Shown: in pieces, positions 26,777 to 28,166 of the stretch
Position numbering within the stretch: position 1 is the first letter of the stretch
Layout: every line of letters begins with the position of its first letter
NCBI GenBank assembly: GCA_964432995.1
Contig: CAYSPU010000044.1
Location: forward strand, 1-28,166
DNA length: 28,166 nt
Reading direction: 5' to 3'
Origin: CAYSPU01 sp964432995
GTDB taxonomy: Bacteria > Verrucomicrobiota > Verrucomicrobiia > Limisphaerales > JAHDYP01
Notes under the pieces: model-generated
The model's database searches: none
What the model was told of the DNA's origin: nothing
The model's input: the letters and a program-made list of their open reading frames with translations, nothing else
Position numbers and translations under genes: made by a program

Positions 26777-26850
26777 GCGGGTGTGGTTCAATGGTAGAAC
26801 GCGGGCTTCCCAAGCCTGAGACGAGGGTTCGATTCCCTTCACCCGCTCCA
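26777..26850 (+). tRNA. tRNA-Gly (anticodon CCC)
   Basis: A complete cloverleaf can be drawn. The acceptor GCGGGTG pairs with CACCCGC. The D stem GTTC/GAAC encloses AATGGTA. The anticodon stem CGGGC/GCCTG encloses TTCCCAA with anticodon CCC. The T stem GAGGG/CCCTT encloses TTCGATT. The discriminator is T and CCA is encoded (26848-26850). It reads GGG glycine codons. Its 3' end is a likely attachment site for the integrase gene that follows. Confidence 0.97.
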
Positions 26851-26906
26851 ACTTGCCAGCCTCAATCCCAAGCACTTACGAAACGACAGGTGTGTCCACA
26901 GGGGCT

Positions 26907-26928
26907 TTCCTGACAGATTCCTGACAGA
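26907..26928. repeat. Tandem 11-bp repeat between tRNA and integrase, possible arm-type sites
   Basis: ttcctgacaga occurs twice in direct tandem (26907-26917 and 26918-26928). Further gacag cores lie near 26885 and 26939. Short direct repeats in this position are typical of arm-type integrase or excisionase binding sites beside an attL/attR end. This role is inferred from position. Confidence 0.4.
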
Positions 26929-26970
26929 ATCTCTTGTTGACAGGCTCTCGAACAGGGCCGGGAGCCGGTC

Positions 26971-27933
26971 ATGAGCGCGGGCCGATTTCCGCAGCGGATT
27001 AAGCGCGGGTCGTCCCTCGTCACGATCTACAGGACGCCGACCAAGGGCTACGACGCGTTCACGGTCGTCCACTACGATGCCAGTGGTACCCGGTGCCGCC
27101 GGATGTTCACCAGCCACGCAGACGCGCTCCGGGCGTCCACGGACACGGCCAAGGAACTCGCCGCTGGAAAACCTGAAGTCCACACGCTGACCGGCCATGA
27201 ACTCGTGATCTATCGGCGGGCGCTCAGGGCGCTCAATGGGACGGGCGTCGATTTGGACGTGGCGGTCACCCAGTTCGCGCAGGCGACGACGGTGTTGGGT
27301 GGCGTGACGGTGATCGAGGCCGCGAATGTTTACAACGCTCGCAAGGAGCCGCCCATCAAAAGGAAGCTGGTTTCAGAGGTTGTTGAAGAACTGCTCACCG
27401 TCAAGCGGGAGAAGGGGAGGTCGTTCCTTTACATCAAAGACCTCCGGCTACGGTTGGACCGAGTGGCTAAGGTGTTCCCTTGCCCGTTGGCGGGCATGAC
27501 CTCCGACGCCATCGACAGGTTCTTACTCGACATGGACGCGGCTCCACGGACCCGGAACAACTTCAGGCTCGTGATCGGCACGCTGCTGAAGTTCGGACAA
27601 GTTCGCGGCTACGTTGCCAAGGATCACCCCGGCATCAGCACCATTGAAAAAGCGTCGCATACTGATGGTGAGGTCGTCGTGTTTACACCGACCGAGATTG
27701 AAACGCTGCTGAAGTGCGCCAAACCAGAGCTTGTCCCCGCACTCGCGCTTGGCGGGTTTGCAGGAGTGCGCCCAGAAGAACTGAAACGGATCGACTGGTC
27801 GGACATCCATCTTGATGAAGGGCACATCGAAATCCGTGCGGTCAACGCAAAGACGCGTGTGCGCCGACTCGTACCCGTGCAGCCAAACCTGCGGGCATGG
27901 CTGTCTGCATCATTTCTGGACTGCCCGGCATAG
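26971..27933 (+). pseudogene. Tyrosine recombinase (integrase), truncated at its 3' end
   Basis: GGGAG (26960-26964) lies 6 bases before the ATG. The 320-residue product has an N-terminal DNA-binding region, a core-binding domain (about 130-215; 'RTRNNFRLVIGTLLKFGQVR') and the start of a catalytic domain. R267 (GFAGVRPEEL) and K294 (NAKTR) are present. The HxxR box, the later His/Trp and the nucleophilic Tyr are absent: recognisable sequence stops near LRAWL, and the frame ends nine residues later at a TAG that lies inside another gene's P-loop codons. The enzyme should be inactive as read. Its place just after tRNA-Gly suggests an island or prophage that integrates at that tRNA. Local GC is visibly lower than upstream. 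Confidence 0.85.
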
Positions 27934-28166
27934 GGAAGACAACGCTTGCCCGGATGCTCTTGCTGTACTTCTACAACAAGGACTTCAACGTGGTGAAGAT
28001 AGAGAGCGACATTTCCGAGGCTCGCGCTGTCGGGTACCACAGCAAGCCACGCTTCTACTACTACGATGACTTTCTTGGCCAGACCGCGCAGGCGGACAAG
28101 CTGAACAAGAACGAGGATCAGAAGCTGCTGGATTTTATGGCCAGCATCCGCGACTCGAAGGACTCC
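27897..28166 (+). CDS. nSTAND3-like P-loop NTPase fragment (runs off the window; 5' end probably missing)
   Basis: The frame overlaps the integrase end and is open to the last base (90 codons from the ATG at 27897). It reads 'VCIISGLPGIGKTTLARMLL', with a Walker A motif G-L-P-G-I-G-K-T-T at 27918-27944, then 'FYYYDDFLGQT', DKLNKNEDQKLLDF and MASIRDSK. I recognise this as the novel STAND NTPase 3 pattern. Such proteins normally carry an effector domain before the NTPase (often a nuclease or other toxic domain) and a sensor after it, and several act in antiphage defence. Here nothing of an effector precedes the P-loop. The upstream bases belong to the integrase, so this is probably the inner part of a gene fused to it by deletion or misassembly. 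Confidence 0.8.
   Translation, partial: MAVCIISGLPGIGKTTLARMLLLYFYNKDFNVVKIESDISEARAVGYHSKPRFYYYDDFLGQTAQADKLNKNEDQKLLDFMASIRDSKDS

Noticed and set aside
26937..26942. TTGACA as a -35 box for the integrase
   Set aside because: No -10-like sequence lies at the right distance before the ATG at 26971, and the hexamer is part of the repeated gacag motif.
27812..28069. 85-codon frame overlapping the integrase and NTPase
   Set aside because: It is in a third frame without family resemblance. The P-loop frame carries the recognisable protein.

Overview
The window is GC-rich DNA with every supported protein gene on the + strand. It most likely comes from a member of the Verrucomicrobiota or a nearby lineage of that superphylum. 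The support is indirect: a lone prepilin-like protein with an H-x9-DG motif, large secreted proteins built from Ig-like, MBG, cadherin-like and SdrD-B-like modules, and a recurrent C-terminal domain ending in 'FYR'. A run of ten N (9184-9193) marks a scaffold gap, so this is a draft or metagenome assembly.

Region 1 (1-4551) is a CusB/CusA heavy-metal RND efflux pair. The adaptor carries a C-terminal DUF3347-like copper-binding domain. The pump keeps the three methionines that relay Cu(I)/Ag(I) in CusA. An 8-bp-period tandem repeat fills the spacer between the two genes. A 717-bp stretch without a recognisable gene follows, holding two inverted repeats.

Region 2 (5269-14786) is the most interesting part. 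A giant secreted protein (SdrD-B-like modules, then a right-handed beta-helix, then cupredoxins) is interrupted by the assembly gap. Two smaller cupredoxin proteins and a small secreted protein follow. The eight histidines of a multicopper-oxidase trinuclear site are divided between two polypeptides: the giant protein has HxxHxHG plus HCH...H...M, and the next gene has HxxHxH plus HSH. The third gene has the same fold without recognisable ligands. I read this as a possible split, heteromeric, cell-surface multicopper oxidase, by analogy to large metal-oxidising MCOs such as MnxEFG or MofA. That reading is inference.

Region 3 (14901-25812) encodes secreted proteins: a gingipain-type C25 peptidase, a beta-propeller/Ig protein, a P-domain/MBG/Ig protein, a small membrane protein with an HPCxLC motif, a prepilin-like H-x9-DG protein, and two translationally coupled paralogues that resemble choice-of-anchor-M proteins. 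The first paralogue contains a nearly perfect 546-bp internal duplication. Five of these proteins share the C-terminal 'FYR' domain, a candidate sorting module.

Region 4 (26296-28166) holds a small Cys-rich protein, a tRNA-Gly(CCC) gene, tandem 11-bp repeats, and a tyrosine recombinase cut off before its last catalytic residues. The recombinase is joined out of frame to the P-loop of a nSTAND3-like NTPase that leaves the window. This looks like the edge of a tRNA-targeted, lower-GC genomic island with a deletion or a misassembly at the junction.

Regions 1 and 2, with the HPCxLC protein, suggest a copper or metal handling locus: efflux into the envelope, surface oxidation by cuproproteins, and a surrounding set of surface proteins. 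No regulator gene was found in the window.
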